Below are positions 53,245 through 63,109 of a stretch of DNA of 64,000 nucleotides, one piece after another. Below the pieces are notes generated by a model. The model was not told where the DNA came from. It saw nothing but the letters and a program-made list of their open reading frames with translations, and made no database searches. The stretch lies in contig JALTJZ010000050.1 in the NCBI GenBank assembly GCA_027076325.1, forward strand, positions 62,001-126,000. Reading direction: 5' to 3'. A program made the translations under genes and the position numbers. Positions within the stretch are counted from its first letter, which is position 1, and every line of letters starts with the position of its first letter. This DNA is from Chromatiales bacterium (lineage in GTDB: Bacteria; Pseudomonadota; Gammaproteobacteria; UBA6429; Thiohalophilaceae).

Positions 53245-54219
53245 TCATCCAGGCAACCCCTGGATAAATTGACCAAATTTTTTCAACTCAGGATATTTTT
53301 CACACACCATAACAACATAGGACAAAGTAAGCGGAATATCATTCAAATAACCGGGTTTACCATCACGGTAATTCAGGCGCGAAAAAATACCAATGGCTTT
53401 TAAATGACGCTGCATGCCCATTAAATCAAACCATACCTCAAACTGAGCATAGTCAATCGGCGACAATACACCCTTATCCAGTGCTAGAGCATGAAAATAC
53501 TTTAACCACTGTTCTACCTTTTCTGCAGGCCAGGCAATATAACAATCACGTAACAGCGAAACCAGATCGTATGTGACCGGCCCCATCACCGCATCCTGAA
53601 AATCCAGCACCCCCGGATTGCGTTCGCGGGTCACCATTAAGTTGCGTGAGTGGTAATCCCTGTGTACACACACACGCGGTTGCGACAAGGCAGAAGCGGT
53701 TAAAAAAGCAAAGGTATTTTTTATCAGTTTCTGCTGATATATGGATAATGTCACTTGTTTGTGTTTCAGCAAAAACCAGTCTGTAAACAACTGCATCTCC
53801 TGTTGTAACAAGGCTTCATCATACGTCGGCAGCCTGCAGTGCTGACCACTTTGCATCACTATCAGAGCCTGCATTGCATCCTTATATAATAGGTCGGCAT
53901 TGCTGTCATCAAGCTGCGTTAAGTAATCAGTACTGCCTAAATCCGATAACAGAAAAAAACCCTGCTCAAAATTTTGTGCATAGACTTCAGGCACATTTAA
54001 ACCCAGCTGATAAAATGATTGTGCGATACGAATAAAAGGATGGCTGTCTTCTTTTTCTGGTGGCGCATCCATCAAAATTTTTGAATCCGTGTTTATGTTA
54101 TCTTTAAGCCTGAAATAGCGACGAAAACTGGCATCCGCCGATGCAGGCTGCAATGAATAATCCTGATAGCCCAAATCATTTTCTATCCACTGAATTATTT
54201 GTTGTTGTCGTGCATCCAA
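53245..54219 (-). CDS. amgK: Anomeric MurNAc/GlcNAc kinase AmgK
   Basis: A 324-aa aminoglycoside-phosphotransferase-like kinase that phosphorylates the anomeric position of MurNAc. The catalytic loop is VCVHRDYHSRNLMV and the metal Asp is in GVLDFQDAVMGP. The start is TTG at 54217-54219 with AGGA about 9 nt upstream; residue 1 matches the family start. It is the first gene of amgK-murU and divergent from the DUF1624 gene with only 37 bp between. Confidence 0.92.
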   Translation of the reverse strand: MDARQQQIIQWIENDLGYQDYSLQPASADASFRRYFRLKDNINTDSKILMDAPPEKEDSHPFIRIAQSFYQLGLNVPEVYAQNFEQGFFLLSDLGSTDYLTQLDDSNADLLYKDAMQALIVMQSGQHCRLPTYDEALLQQEMQLFTDWFLLKHKQVTLSIYQQKLIKNTFAFLTASALSQPRVCVHRDYHSRNLMVTRERNPGVLDFQDAVMGPVTYDLVSLLRDCYIAWPAEKVEQWLKYFHALALDKGVLSPIDYAQFEVWFDLMGMQRHLKAIGIFSRLNYRDGKPGYLNDIPLTLSYVVMVCEKYPELKKFGQFIQGLPG

Positions 54220-54256
54220 ACTTGATGTTCCTGATTTATAAATGTTAATCTGAATT

Positions 54257-55006
54257 ATGTTTAATATAACATGTTCATCCGATAAAAAAGCATCTCACTA
54301 CGGCTATATCGATTATCTCCGTGGTGTTGCATTATTGCTCATGTTTGTTTATCACTTCAGTTTCGATCTAAACTATTATCAGTTTATTGAAACCGATTTT
54401 TATAATAACCCGTTCTGGATTTATTTTAGAATTATTATTGTCAGCCTTTTTTTATGGCTGGTGGGCGTAAGTCTCTGGCTTGCCAACCACAATGGTATTA
54501 AGCTATCCCGGGTTGCAAAACGTTTAGGCTGGCTTATTGCTGCTGCGGCACTGGTCAGTTATTCCAGTTACCTTACCTTTCCCGGCAGCTATATCTATTT
54601 TGGTATTTTGCATTTTATTATTGTTGCCAGCATTATCGGACTGCTTTTTGTCCGCTTGTATTACAGTAATTTATTGCTTGGAATAGCGCTGATTATAATC
54701 GGCACAACGGTCTCCTTCCCTGCCTTTAACCATGACATGTTACAGTGGTTTGGCTTAATGACACACAAACCCGTAACCGAAGACTATGTGCCTTTTTTAC
54801 CCTGGTTTGGAGTGGTCTTACTCGGCTTGTTCAGTGGCCCACTTATTTTCAAATACAGACACCTGGCATTTATTACCCGTTGGCGGGAGAAAAACAGATT
54901 CCAGTCCACGGTATCGTGCATGGGGCGCCATAGTCTAATTATCTACCTGCTGCATCAACCCTTATTTATGGGTATTTTATTCGTATTTAACCTGATGTTG
55001 CACTAA
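54257..55006 (+). CDS. DUF1624 / heparan-alpha-glucosaminide acetyltransferase-like membrane protein
   Basis: A 249-aa protein with about seven membrane helices and the catalytic-region motif YIDYLRGVALLLMFVYHFSFDL, whose His is the acyl acceptor in the acyltransferase superfamily. Other landmarks are FLPWFGVVLLGLFSGPLIF and GRHSLIIYLLHQPL. It probably moves an acetyl group from acetyl-CoA across the inner membrane onto a glycan. It lies between amgK and lptD, 45 bp before lptD, a link to envelope metabolism by place only. Confidence 0.82.
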   Translation: MFNITCSSDKKASHYGYIDYLRGVALLLMFVYHFSFDLNYYQFIETDFYNNPFWIYFRIIIVSLFLWLVGVSLWLANHNGIKLSRVAKRLGWLIAAAALVSYSSYLTFPGSYIYFGILHFIIVASIIGLLFVRLYYSNLLLGIALIIIGTTVSFPAFNHDMLQWFGLMTHKPVTEDYVPFLPWFGVVLLGLFSGPLIFKYRHLAFITRWREKNRFQSTVSCMGRHSLIIYLLHQPLFMGILFVFNLMLH

Positions 55007-55051
55007 CAGTTTGATAAACTGTGCCTTTCAAAACAACAACGTCACTATTTC

Positions 55052-57307
55052 ATGTTTTATTGCCCTTTAGCTTTTAAACGAATATGCCTGCTGTGCCTGC
55101 TAAGCCTGCCTCCATTAGCCGCTAATGCTGCTAGCGAACAAAAGCCTGCTCAGGCACTCAAACCTGCACCGGTAATAACAAGCACCGGTTTATGTTTACC
55201 TGTCCCGGTTATGAGCACCCCCGCCATTAAGGATAATAAAATCTATTTAGAATCCGACTCGGCTGATATCGGGCAAAAAGATATCACCACGTTTACCGGC
55301 TCGGTGGTTGTCAAACAAAATGATCAGCGACTGACTGCAGATAAAGCGCAATACAATAAGGAAAAACAGGACTTACACGCAACCGGCAATGTCAAGCTCA
55401 CTAAAGGCAGCCTTGCTATTAGTGGTGATGCATTACAGATAAACCTGGAAACAAATCAGGGTGATATACAAAATGCCACTTACAGTGACAACAGCAGCCG
55501 GGCACAGGGTAAAGCCAGCAGCATTGTTTTTAAAAATGAATCTGAATTTGAAATGCGTAATGCCACTTACAGTACTTGCGACAGCACCGCTATCGACTGG
55601 GAATTGAGTGCAACCACCATTAACCTGAATAATAAAACACAGCAGGGGCACGCTAATAATGTTGTGGTACGTTTTAAGGGGGTGCCCTTCCTGTACCTGC
55701 CCTATCTGCGTTTTCCTATCGGGGATGAACGTTTGTCTGGCTTTCTGTTTCCAGGTTTTGGTTCATCGACTAAAAACGGCAACGAACTTATTGTTCCATA
55801 TTACTGGAATATACACCCTCAATTTGATGCCACCATTACACCCCATTACATGGCCAAACGCGGTACTCAGTTACGCTCAGAGTTTCGCTACCTCACCGAC
55901 ACAAGCCGGGGTAAGTTTAATATTGAATATTTGCCTGACGATAAAATAACCCAAACCGATCGTCAGGCTTTTAGCTGGCAACATGCACAAACACCAACGG
56001 GTGGCTGGACAGGTGGATTAAATTATAACTATGTCAGTGACCCTTTTTACCAGAATGATTTTGGGGGCAACCTGGAAAGCGCCAGCCTGTCCAACCTGCC
56101 ACGACAGGTTGATATTCGTTATGACGCAAAAGACTGGTTGTTTAAAGGGCGATTACAGTCTTTTCAGACTCTCGCTGGTGATGAACAAATCAAACGTCTG
56201 CCACAATTAAACCTTAATTCACGTCAGACTGTTGTACCCAATAAACTCAACACCTCATTTCAGTCGGAATGGACACGCTTTGCACATAGCACACAGGCAC
56301 CCATTGGAGACCGGCTCGTGCTTCAGCCCAGCGTTAGTCTCCCTTTTCAAAATGCAGCTGCTTACACAACATTTGTTAGTTCATTGCATTACACGCGCTA
56401 TGACCTTGAACGCATTAGTGCAACAGAAAAACAAACACCAACTCGCACTGTCCCCATCTTTAGCATGAACAGTGGTGTATTTTTTGAACGTGATTCCACC
56501 TTCAATGGCAAAGACTACCTGCATACACTGGAACCCCGTTTACAATACCTGTATATTCCGTACCGCGAACAAAGTGGCTTGCCTACTTTCGACTCGGCAA
56601 CAATCACCAACAATATGAACCTGCTTTTCAGTGAAAATCGCTATTCCGGTGCCGATCGTATTAATGATGCTAACCAGATCACACTGGGGCTGACCAGTCG
56701 ATATATTAATCTCAATTCCGGTTCCGAAGTTTTAACGGTGAGTATTGGGCAAACTTATCAGTTTGAAGATAGCCAGGTCGTATTAGCCGGTGCAGCACCA
56801 CGAGCAAAATCCTGGTCCGACTTACAACTCGATCTCACCTTCCAGCCCACCCAAAGCCTGAAAATTAACAGTTCACTCATAAGAAACCAGCAAACACGTG
56901 AACTGGATAAACGTAATATCCGCCTGCAATACAAAACCGGTGCTGAACACATTATAAATGTTTCTTACCGTTTTGAGCGCGACATCCTGGAAACCCGTGA
57001 AATATCAGGGATTTGGAGAATAAATCCCAAATGGTCCGTGCTCGCTCGACAACATCAGGATTTATTGCAAAACCGTGAACTTGAAACCGTTTATGGTATC
57101 CAATATGACAGTTGCTGCTGGGGCTTGCGGCTAGTAAAACGACGCTATTACTCCGGCGCATTTCCCGGTGAGCCGGGTGGCGATCCGAGCAACCCCTACA
57201 ACGAGATTCTGTTTCTTGAACTGGAACTGAAGGGGCTGTCCAGTTTTGGGCAGAAAAAGCAGATCGATTCACTGCTCAGACGTGGTATCCTAGGCTATTC
57301 AAACTAA
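55052..57307 (+). CDS. lptD: LPS-assembly protein LptD
   Basis: A 751-aa outer-membrane barrel that, with LptE, inserts LPS. A signal peptide ends near ANA (26). The periplasmic OstA/LptA-like jellyroll (about 60-200) is followed by the barrel. The disulphide cysteines are C48, C176 and the adjacent pair C688-C689 (DSCCWGLRLVKRRY), the same set as in E. coli. The C terminus is unusual only in lacking a final aromatic. It heads the lptD-surA-pdxA-rsmA cluster. Confidence 0.96.
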   Translation: MFYCPLAFKRICLLCLLSLPPLAANAASEQKPAQALKPAPVITSTGLCLPVPVMSTPAIKDNKIYLESDSADIGQKDITTFTGSVVVKQNDQRLTADKAQYNKEKQDLHATGNVKLTKGSLAISGDALQINLETNQGDIQNATYSDNSSRAQGKASSIVFKNESEFEMRNATYSTCDSTAIDWELSATTINLNNKTQQGHANNVVVRFKGVPFLYLPYLRFPIGDERLSGFLFPGFGSSTKNGNELIVPYYWNIHPQFDATITPHYMAKRGTQLRSEFRYLTDTSRGKFNIEYLPDDKITQTDRQAFSWQHAQTPTGGWTGGLNYNYVSDPFYQNDFGGNLESASLSNLPRQVDIRYDAKDWLFKGRLQSFQTLAGDEQIKRLPQLNLNSRQTVVPNKLNTSFQSEWTRFAHSTQAPIGDRLVLQPSVSLPFQNAAAYTTFVSSLHYTRYDLERISATEKQTPTRTVPIFSMNSGVFFERDSTFNGKDYLHTLEPRLQYLYIPYREQSGLPTFDSATITNNMNLLFSENRYSGADRINDANQITLGLTSRYINLNSGSEVLTVSIGQTYQFEDSQVVLAGAAPRAKSWSDLQLDLTFQPTQSLKINSSLIRNQQTRELDKRNIRLQYKTGAEHIINVSYRFERDILETREISGIWRINPKWSVLARQHQDLLQNRELETVYGIQYDSCCWGLRLVKRRYYSGAFPGEPGGDPSNPYNEILFLELELKGLSSFGQKKQIDSLLRRGILGYSN

Positions 57308-57391
57308 GCCTGGTTTACTGCACCCTTGAATTATTTATTAAACAAAATTTACAGAAAAACAGAACCGATTTTTAACTAACGAAAGACTAAA

Positions 57392-58732
57392 GTGAAAGAG
57401 CTCAAAATGTCCCCAGTTGTACGTACCCTTATTACCTTTTCCACCCTCAGCCTTATTATTATGTTCAGCCCTTTTGGTAATGCGGAAGCGGCTGCAAGAA
57501 AAGCACAAGTAGAAGAACTCGATCAGATCATCGCAATAGTCAACAGTGATGTGATTACCTCCACCGACCTTAAAAAACGCATTAAACGCGTTCTGGCTCA
57601 ACTCAAAGCCAGAAATAGCCGCATGCCACCTAAAAATGTCTTATACCGGCAAATACTGGAACAGCTTATTACCGAACGACTCCAGCTACAACTGGCAAAA
57701 CGAGCCAGTGTTATTATTGGTGATGAAGCCATTAATAATATTATACAAAAAATAGCCAGTGAAAATAATTTAACACTCGCAGAATTTAAGGACATTTTAG
57801 CACGTGATGGCATTAAGTATTCAGAGTACCGGCAAAACATTAAAAATGAAATCACCATCAGCCAGCTAAAAAAGCGCCGAATTGAAAATAGCATTGTCGT
57901 GACCGAGCAGGAAATCGATACTGAATTAAGAAATCAAAAGAATAATAAAGCCCTGGCCGATGAGTTTCACCTTGCTCATATATTAATAGCAACACCAGAA
58001 GCGGCTACCCCGGCTGAAATTCAGAAGACCCGGCAAAAAGCACAACAAGTTATCGCTCAACTCAATATCGGTGCTGACTTTGCAGAAACAGCAGCAGCCT
58101 ATTCCAATGGCCCCAATGCATTAAATGGGGGTGATTTAGGCTGGCGCCAGGCCGCCCAACTCCCCTCTATTTTTACTGACAAGGTTATTAAACTTGAAAA
58201 GGGACAAATAACCGGTTTAATTCGGGGTCCCAATGGTTTTCATATTGTCAAAGTAATTGATCGCCGCAGCAGCGAAAAACGCCGTGTTGTTGAACAAACA
58301 CATGCCAAGCATATCCTGATGGTTCCTAATCAGGTCAAAAATAATGCCGTAGTAAAAGCAAAGCTGGAACGGCTGCGTGAACGCATCGTTAACGGTGAAG
58401 ACTTTGCGCCCATCGCCAAAGCAAACTCAGAAGATAAGGGTTCAGCTATTGATGGTGGCGATCTTGGCTGGATTAACCCCGGAACAATGGTATCCGAATT
58501 TGAAGAAGAAATGAATAAACTTGCTCCCGGAGAAACAAGCCAGCCAATCAAGAGCCGTTTTGGCTGGCACATTATTCAGGTTATTGCGCGCCGTAAACAA
58601 GATGTGACTAAAATTGTTTTACGTAATAAAATTCGTCAGCAAATTAGCCAACGCAAAAAAGAAGAAGCCGTGAGTAACTGGTTAAGACGTTTACGCAGCG
58701 AAGCCTATGTTGAGTACCGAATGAATAAATAA
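57392..58732 (+). CDS. surA: Periplasmic chaperone and PPIase SurA
   Basis: A 446-aa chaperone for outer-membrane proteins, LptD being its best-known client. After a signal peptide (about 10-33, ending AEA) come the N-terminal chaperone domain, two parvulin domains (about 193-293 and 305-403: FHLAHILIAT and THAKHILMV openings, GGDLGW in both) and a C-terminal helix. The start may be GTG 57392 or ATG 57407; the latter keeps the whole signal peptide. It lies 84 bp after lptD. Confidence 0.96.
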   Translation: MKELKMSPVVRTLITFSTLSLIIMFSPFGNAEAAARKAQVEELDQIIAIVNSDVITSTDLKKRIKRVLAQLKARNSRMPPKNVLYRQILEQLITERLQLQLAKRASVIIGDEAINNIIQKIASENNLTLAEFKDILARDGIKYSEYRQNIKNEITISQLKKRRIENSIVVTEQEIDTELRNQKNNKALADEFHLAHILIATPEAATPAEIQKTRQKAQQVIAQLNIGADFAETAAAYSNGPNALNGGDLGWRQAAQLPSIFTDKVIKLEKGQITGLIRGPNGFHIVKVIDRRSSEKRRVVEQTHAKHILMVPNQVKNNAVVKAKLERLRERIVNGEDFAPIAKANSEDKGSAIDGGDLGWINPGTMVSEFEEEMNKLAPGETSQPIKSRFGWHIIQVIARRKQDVTKIVLRNKIRQQISQRKKEEAVSNWLRRLRSEAYVEYRMNK

Positions 58733-58774
58733 TAACACCAGGCTATTCGTGCCCGGTATTATTATGCAGCATCC

Positions 58775-59809
58775 ATGCAAACTTATTCACACAGACCTGT
58801 TAAAACAGAACCACTGCCAACCATTGCTATCACCTGTGGTGAACCGGCAGGCATTGGCCCTGACCTTGTATTACAGCTTATTGAAAAAGATGCCGATTAT
58901 AAAAATATAAATTTTGTTGTTATTGGTGACAAAAATGTTATCCAGGACAGAGCCCAACAACTTGGCATGCTACACCAGCCTGAAGAATATACCCAAAACC
59001 ATTCAGCTAAACACGCCTTACAAATTTTACATGTTGCAACTAAAACAACACCCAAAGCAGGTACGCTCAATAAGAAAAACAGTCCCCATGTTCTGCGCTG
59101 TCTTGATATTGCAACACAGGCCTGCTTAAACAAAACCTTTTCAGCCATGGTGACCGGCCCGGTACACAAAGGTATTATTAATGATGCCGGTATTGCCTTT
59201 ACCGGCCATACCGAATATCTGGCCGAAAAAAGTCAGAGAAAAAAAGTTGTTATGATGTTATGTGAAAATAACTCAGCCTGTCAATTACGGGTAGCACTTG
59301 TTACAACACACCTGCCCTTAAGCAAAGTCAGCACGGCAATCACAAAAAACGAACTTGAACAAACCATTACAATACTGCACCACGATTTAGTCCATTATTT
59401 TAAAATTCCAGCGCCCAGAATTTATGTCTGCGGCCTCAACCCGCATGCAGGTGAGAATGGCCATTTAGGCCATGAAGAAAAAGAAATTATTGAACCCACA
59501 TTAAACAAGCTGCGTACAGACGGTTTAAACCTTACCGGCCCCTTAGCCGCAGATACTTTATTTATTGAAGATAATTTAAAACAGGCCGATGCAGTCGTTG
59601 CAATGTATCACGACCAGGGGTTGCCCATGCTCAAACACCTCGGTTTTGGGCAGGCCATTAATGTCACATTAGGGTTACCCTTTATCCGAACATCGGTTGA
59701 TCATGGCACCGCTCTGGAACTTGCTGGCACCGGCCAGGCCAATGCATCCAGTATGTTTAATGCCATTGAACTAGCCATTCAAATGTCCACACAAGCAGAT
59801 AACACCTAA
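58775..59809 (+). CDS. pdxA: 4-hydroxythreonine-4-phosphate dehydrogenase PdxA
   Basis: A 344-aa metal- and NAD-dependent enzyme of pyridoxal phosphate synthesis. It has AITCGEPAGIGPDLVLQL, the TGPVHKGIINDAG segment, FTGHTEYLAE with a metal His, LNPHAGENGHLGHEE, and YHDQGLPMLKHLGFG. All metal ligands seem present. It sits between surA and rsmA as usual, 43 bp after surA and 5 bp before rsmA. The N-terminal 14 residues are a short extension. Confidence 0.96.
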   Translation: MQTYSHRPVKTEPLPTIAITCGEPAGIGPDLVLQLIEKDADYKNINFVVIGDKNVIQDRAQQLGMLHQPEEYTQNHSAKHALQILHVATKTTPKAGTLNKKNSPHVLRCLDIATQACLNKTFSAMVTGPVHKGIINDAGIAFTGHTEYLAEKSQRKKVVMMLCENNSACQLRVALVTTHLPLSKVSTAITKNELEQTITILHHDLVHYFKIPAPRIYVCGLNPHAGENGHLGHEEKEIIEPTLNKLRTDGLNLTGPLAADTLFIEDNLKQADAVVAMYHDQGLPMLKHLGFGQAINVTLGLPFIRTSVDHGTALELAGTGQANASSMFNAIELAIQMSTQADNT

Positions 59810-59814
59810 CGGCC

Positions 59815-60627
59815 ATGTCAGCTTATAAAAACAGTCCAGACAACCATCAGGCCAGAAAACGTTTTGGACAAAATTTTTTACATGACCAGAATATTATCAA
59901 TAAAATTATCCGGGCAATCAATCCTAAAACTTCACAGAACATTGTTGAAATTGGCCCAGGGCAAGGTGCTCTCAGCTACCCTTTACTGGACATACTAGGA
60001 CAGTTAAATGCCGTTGAAATTGATCGTGATCTAATCCAGTTATTAAACCAGCAAAGTGCTCGATATGGGAAACTGATTATTCACGAAGGTGATGCATTGA
60101 AGTTTGACTTCCACCAGCTCGCGCATGCTAATCATAAATTACGTTTGGTTGGTAACTTACCCTACAATATATCAACACCATTAATTTTTCATTTATTGAG
60201 TTTTCTCGGCGACATTGAAGATATGCACTTTATGTTACAAAAAGAAGTGGTACAAAGAATGTCAGCCGAACCCAATACAAAAACCTTTGGTCGTTTAAGC
60301 GTTATGCTGCAATGGTATTGTGATGTTGATTATTTATTTGATATTCCAGCCAATGCATTTACCCCCGCCCCCAAAGTGGTTTCCAGTTTAGTTCGGCTAC
60401 GCCCCAAAGCCGAGCCCTTAACAGTACTAAACAACCCACTGCAATTTTCACGACTGGTTAACCGCGTTTTTCAGCAGCGACGCAAAACCGTAAGAAACAC
60501 CCTGAAGAATTATTTAACCGAAGATAATATTCAGGCACTGGGTATTGCCCCCACAGCGCGCCCTGAAACACTCTCATTAATTGATTTTGCTGCTCTTAGC
60601 AACGCGATTAAAGACGATATTCACTAA
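59815..60627 (+). CDS. rsmA: 16S rRNA dimethyladenosine transferase RsmA (KsgA)
   Basis: A 270-aa methyltransferase that dimethylates two adenosines near the 3' end of 16S rRNA. It has RKRFGQNFLHDQ, the SAM loop VEIGPGQGALSYPLL, NAVEIDRDL, and the catalytic LVGNLPYNIST. The C-terminal helical domain includes FQQRRKTVRNTLKN. The usual next gene, apaG, is 2.8 kb away, since three other genes lie between. Confidence 0.97.
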   Translation: MSAYKNSPDNHQARKRFGQNFLHDQNIINKIIRAINPKTSQNIVEIGPGQGALSYPLLDILGQLNAVEIDRDLIQLLNQQSARYGKLIIHEGDALKFDFHQLAHANHKLRLVGNLPYNISTPLIFHLLSFLGDIEDMHFMLQKEVVQRMSAEPNTKTFGRLSVMLQWYCDVDYLFDIPANAFTPAPKVVSSLVRLRPKAEPLTVLNNPLQFSRLVNRVFQQRRKTVRNTLKNYLTEDNIQALGIAPTARPETLSLIDFAALSNAIKDDIH

Positions 60628-60728
60628 AAACCACCCCCCTATTTCACAAAACAAGCGGATTTGACTTAAAACTTCCCCCTTACCGTCCGATAGTACTCTA
60701 TATATACGTACTTTATTGAAATGGATTA

Positions 60729-62546
60729 ATGTCACTCACAGCAAAGCCCGGTATTCACGACAATGATTCCCTGCTCACTTACCGAGTTGGGCCAGTATTA
60801 TGCTGTGGGCCAACTTTACCCATTGTTACCATTACCCCGCCCCCTGCAAAATTAACCCACCCACCCGGCACAAATAGTGCTGAACCCGGTATTTTCAAAC
60901 ATGGCTCTAACATTGTCAGTGCAACTGACTTACGTTACCGCTTTGGTGTAAAACAGGAAAACTGGAAACAACCGGGGCAGGTGATTATAGCAAAACATAA
61001 CGACACGGCTCGAGGTTACTTTGTTGACGAAATTATTGATGTCACCCATTTCCCTGAAACAGGCTGGGGACAACTTCCTGCATATTTACCACGAGGGGTA
61101 TTTAGTCGAACGCTGGTTATTAACAAAAAAATATATTTATATGCTGAATTTGAAAAATTATCTCAGCTTCAGGGCAGTGGTTACTTAAGCGACTATATTG
61201 CACATCTTGAGGTTCAACAGGCACAAAACAATAAAATTGTAAAGCACAAACCAAAACAAGAGAACAGCTTACCCAGTAAAAAAGAACGCTCCATATCAAC
61301 AACAATACAACCTGATACAACACTACTGACAAGCAGTCAGCCAAAAACAAGTCGCCTGGAAACAAACCATCTGGAAATTAGTAAGACACAAACAGAAAAT
61401 TCAACCACCACTGACAAGCCAGCACTGCCAACAACGAAAGCTGCGAGCAAACAACCACCAACCCGATCAGAAGAGAAAAACACAACCAGAATATCAGATA
61501 AACCAGCGTCACCCATATTGAAAAAACACAGCTTAAGAAAACCGACTTCCACAGGTAAAACAACAAATAAGACTGTCGATAAAAAAATAAACGCAGATAA
61601 AAACACCGCCCCAGGAAACAGCCCGATAAAAATACAACCTGATACAGATATAAAAATTAAAACAGAAAATACACAACCCCGTAGCCATCAGGTGAAAAAT
61701 AGCACCTCACTACCGGAAGACAAAAAAGCACATTCAGAAAAAAACACAAATATCGTTAACACACCGGTGCAAGAGCAACAAGCGGAACAAAGCAGTAGCA
61801 TATTTATATTTATGTTACTCGCACTTATACTCATCTCAATTGGTGGTGGTTACTATTTCTTAATGCCTGTATCAAATAATTATGTAGCGGCAACCCAAAA
61901 TAGTAATATACGAGAATATTCAGACAATAGCCGAGCCATATTACCAGCTAAAGAATACACTCCGGATAAAAAAGCAATGCAAGCAGAAACATCAGAACAT
62001 CAGGATAATATTAGCTCTGCCCTGGCCGCATCAATTATTGAAACTCAGCAACAGAAAAAAACAACGCCCCAGACAACCATTGAAGGCAGTACAAAAGAAA
62101 ACAGTCTATCCAAATACCGAGCAAACATTCATCAGAATGATAGCACCATTACAATTGAATTAAAGGGCCCATTGCCGCCCAGGATAGTCAATACCAGTCC
62201 AACAGTGGCAAGCAACGAGGATTCAGGCAAAATAGAAAAAGAACCAGCAATCCAGCAAACATCACCCATCTCGGCACAGAAAAACACCTCTGGCGCTTCG
62301 ACTAACAGGAAACCACAAACACAAAAACAACATAAAGAAATAAATAAAGAGAATGTGATTGAAGTTATACATATTATTGTCAAAGGTGATACCCTATGGG
62401 CTATTGCAAAACACTATTTACAAAACCCGTTTCTCTATCCCGAACTGGCAAAACTAAGTAGAATAAAAAATCCGGATCGAATTTACCCTGGCAACCGAGT
62501 GCGTATTATTTATCGCAAAAAGATAAAAACCCGAACAAATAAATAA
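60729..62546 (+). CDS. CheW-like / transmembrane / LysM fusion protein
   Basis: A 605-aa protein of unusual layout. Residues about 14-148 fit a CheW-like fold: YRVGPVLCCGPTLPIVTI opens, then SATDLRYRFGV, VDEIIDV near 99-105 and a closing KIYLYAEFEKL. A Thr/Lys/Ser/Asn-rich linker (about 150-355) looks disordered. One membrane helix spans about 357-380. A second polar linker leads to a C-terminal LysM (about 548-595: HIIVKGDTLWAIAKHYL, NPFLYPELAKLSRIKNP, YPGNRVRI). No signal peptide exists, so the CheW part should be cytoplasmic and LysM should touch peptidoglycan. Orientation and partners are inference. Confidence 0.7.
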   Translation: MSLTAKPGIHDNDSLLTYRVGPVLCCGPTLPIVTITPPPAKLTHPPGTNSAEPGIFKHGSNIVSATDLRYRFGVKQENWKQPGQVIIAKHNDTARGYFVDEIIDVTHFPETGWGQLPAYLPRGVFSRTLVINKKIYLYAEFEKLSQLQGSGYLSDYIAHLEVQQAQNNKIVKHKPKQENSLPSKKERSISTTIQPDTTLLTSSQPKTSRLETNHLEISKTQTENSTTTDKPALPTTKAASKQPPTRSEEKNTTRISDKPASPILKKHSLRKPTSTGKTTNKTVDKKINADKNTAPGNSPIKIQPDTDIKIKTENTQPRSHQVKNSTSLPEDKKAHSEKNTNIVNTPVQEQQAEQSSSIFIFMLLALILISIGGGYYFLMPVSNNYVAATQNSNIREYSDNSRAILPAKEYTPDKKAMQAETSEHQDNISSALAASIIETQQQKKTTPQTTIEGSTKENSLSKYRANIHQNDSTITIELKGPLPPRIVNTSPTVASNEDSGKIEKEPAIQQTSPISAQKNTSGASTNRKPQTQKQHKEINKENVIEVIHIIVKGDTLWAIAKHYLQNPFLYPELAKLSRIKNPDRIYPGNRVRIIYRKKIKTRTNK

Positions 62547-62560
62547 AACAGAAGGCAACA

Positions 62561-63052
62561 TTGAATATTATTACCTGCCATGACCTCCCCGTGGGTACAT
62601 TAGAGAAGTTGTTGAGCCGTTATCAACTTCAGGTCATTACCGTAAATCAGAATGAAGATATTCCAGGCAGCTTCTGGGGTGAAACTGAAGCCGGACTTAT
62701 CGGCAATAAACTTTATGTCCAACCCGCAACACCAGTGCATTCAGCTTTACATGAGGCCTGTCATTATGTTTGTATGGATAATGCACGTCGCCAGCAACTC
62801 GATACCGATGCGGGTGGCGACTATGATGAAGAAAATGCAGTATGCTATTTACAACTTATTCTATCTGACTATCTGGACGGCTATAGCCAACAGCAGCAAT
62901 TTACCGATATGGACAACTGGGGCTATACCTTTCGTCTCGGCAGTGCACAACGCTGGTTTACTGAGGATGCCGAAGATGCAAAGCAGTGGCTAATTGACCA
63001 AAAACTGATAAATGAGCAACAAATACCACGCTGGCAACTACGAAAAAACTAA
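62561..63052 (+). CDS. HEACH-motif protein, putative metallopeptidase-like
   Basis: A 163-aa cytoplasmic protein starting at TTG 62561 with AGAAGG 5 nt upstream. ALHEACHYVCMDNAR contains HExxH (H64, E65, H68), and DEENAVCYLQLIL (about 89-101) supplies a Glu at gluzincin-like spacing, so a zinc site is plausible. Flanking text is rich in Asp and aromatic residues. It follows the CheW-LysM gene by 14 nt and is probably co-transcribed. No characterised family was recognised; peptidase activity is a guess from the motif. Confidence 0.6.
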   Translation: MNIITCHDLPVGTLEKLLSRYQLQVITVNQNEDIPGSFWGETEAGLIGNKLYVQPATPVHSALHEACHYVCMDNARRQQLDTDAGGDYDEENAVCYLQLILSDYLDGYSQQQQFTDMDNWGYTFRLGSAQRWFTEDAEDAKQWLIDQKLINEQQIPRWQLRKN

Positions 63053-63109
63053 ACAAAAATTGATTAATGCCGCTATAAAGGCTGAGGCTAAAAAAAACAG
63101 GACAGCGCC

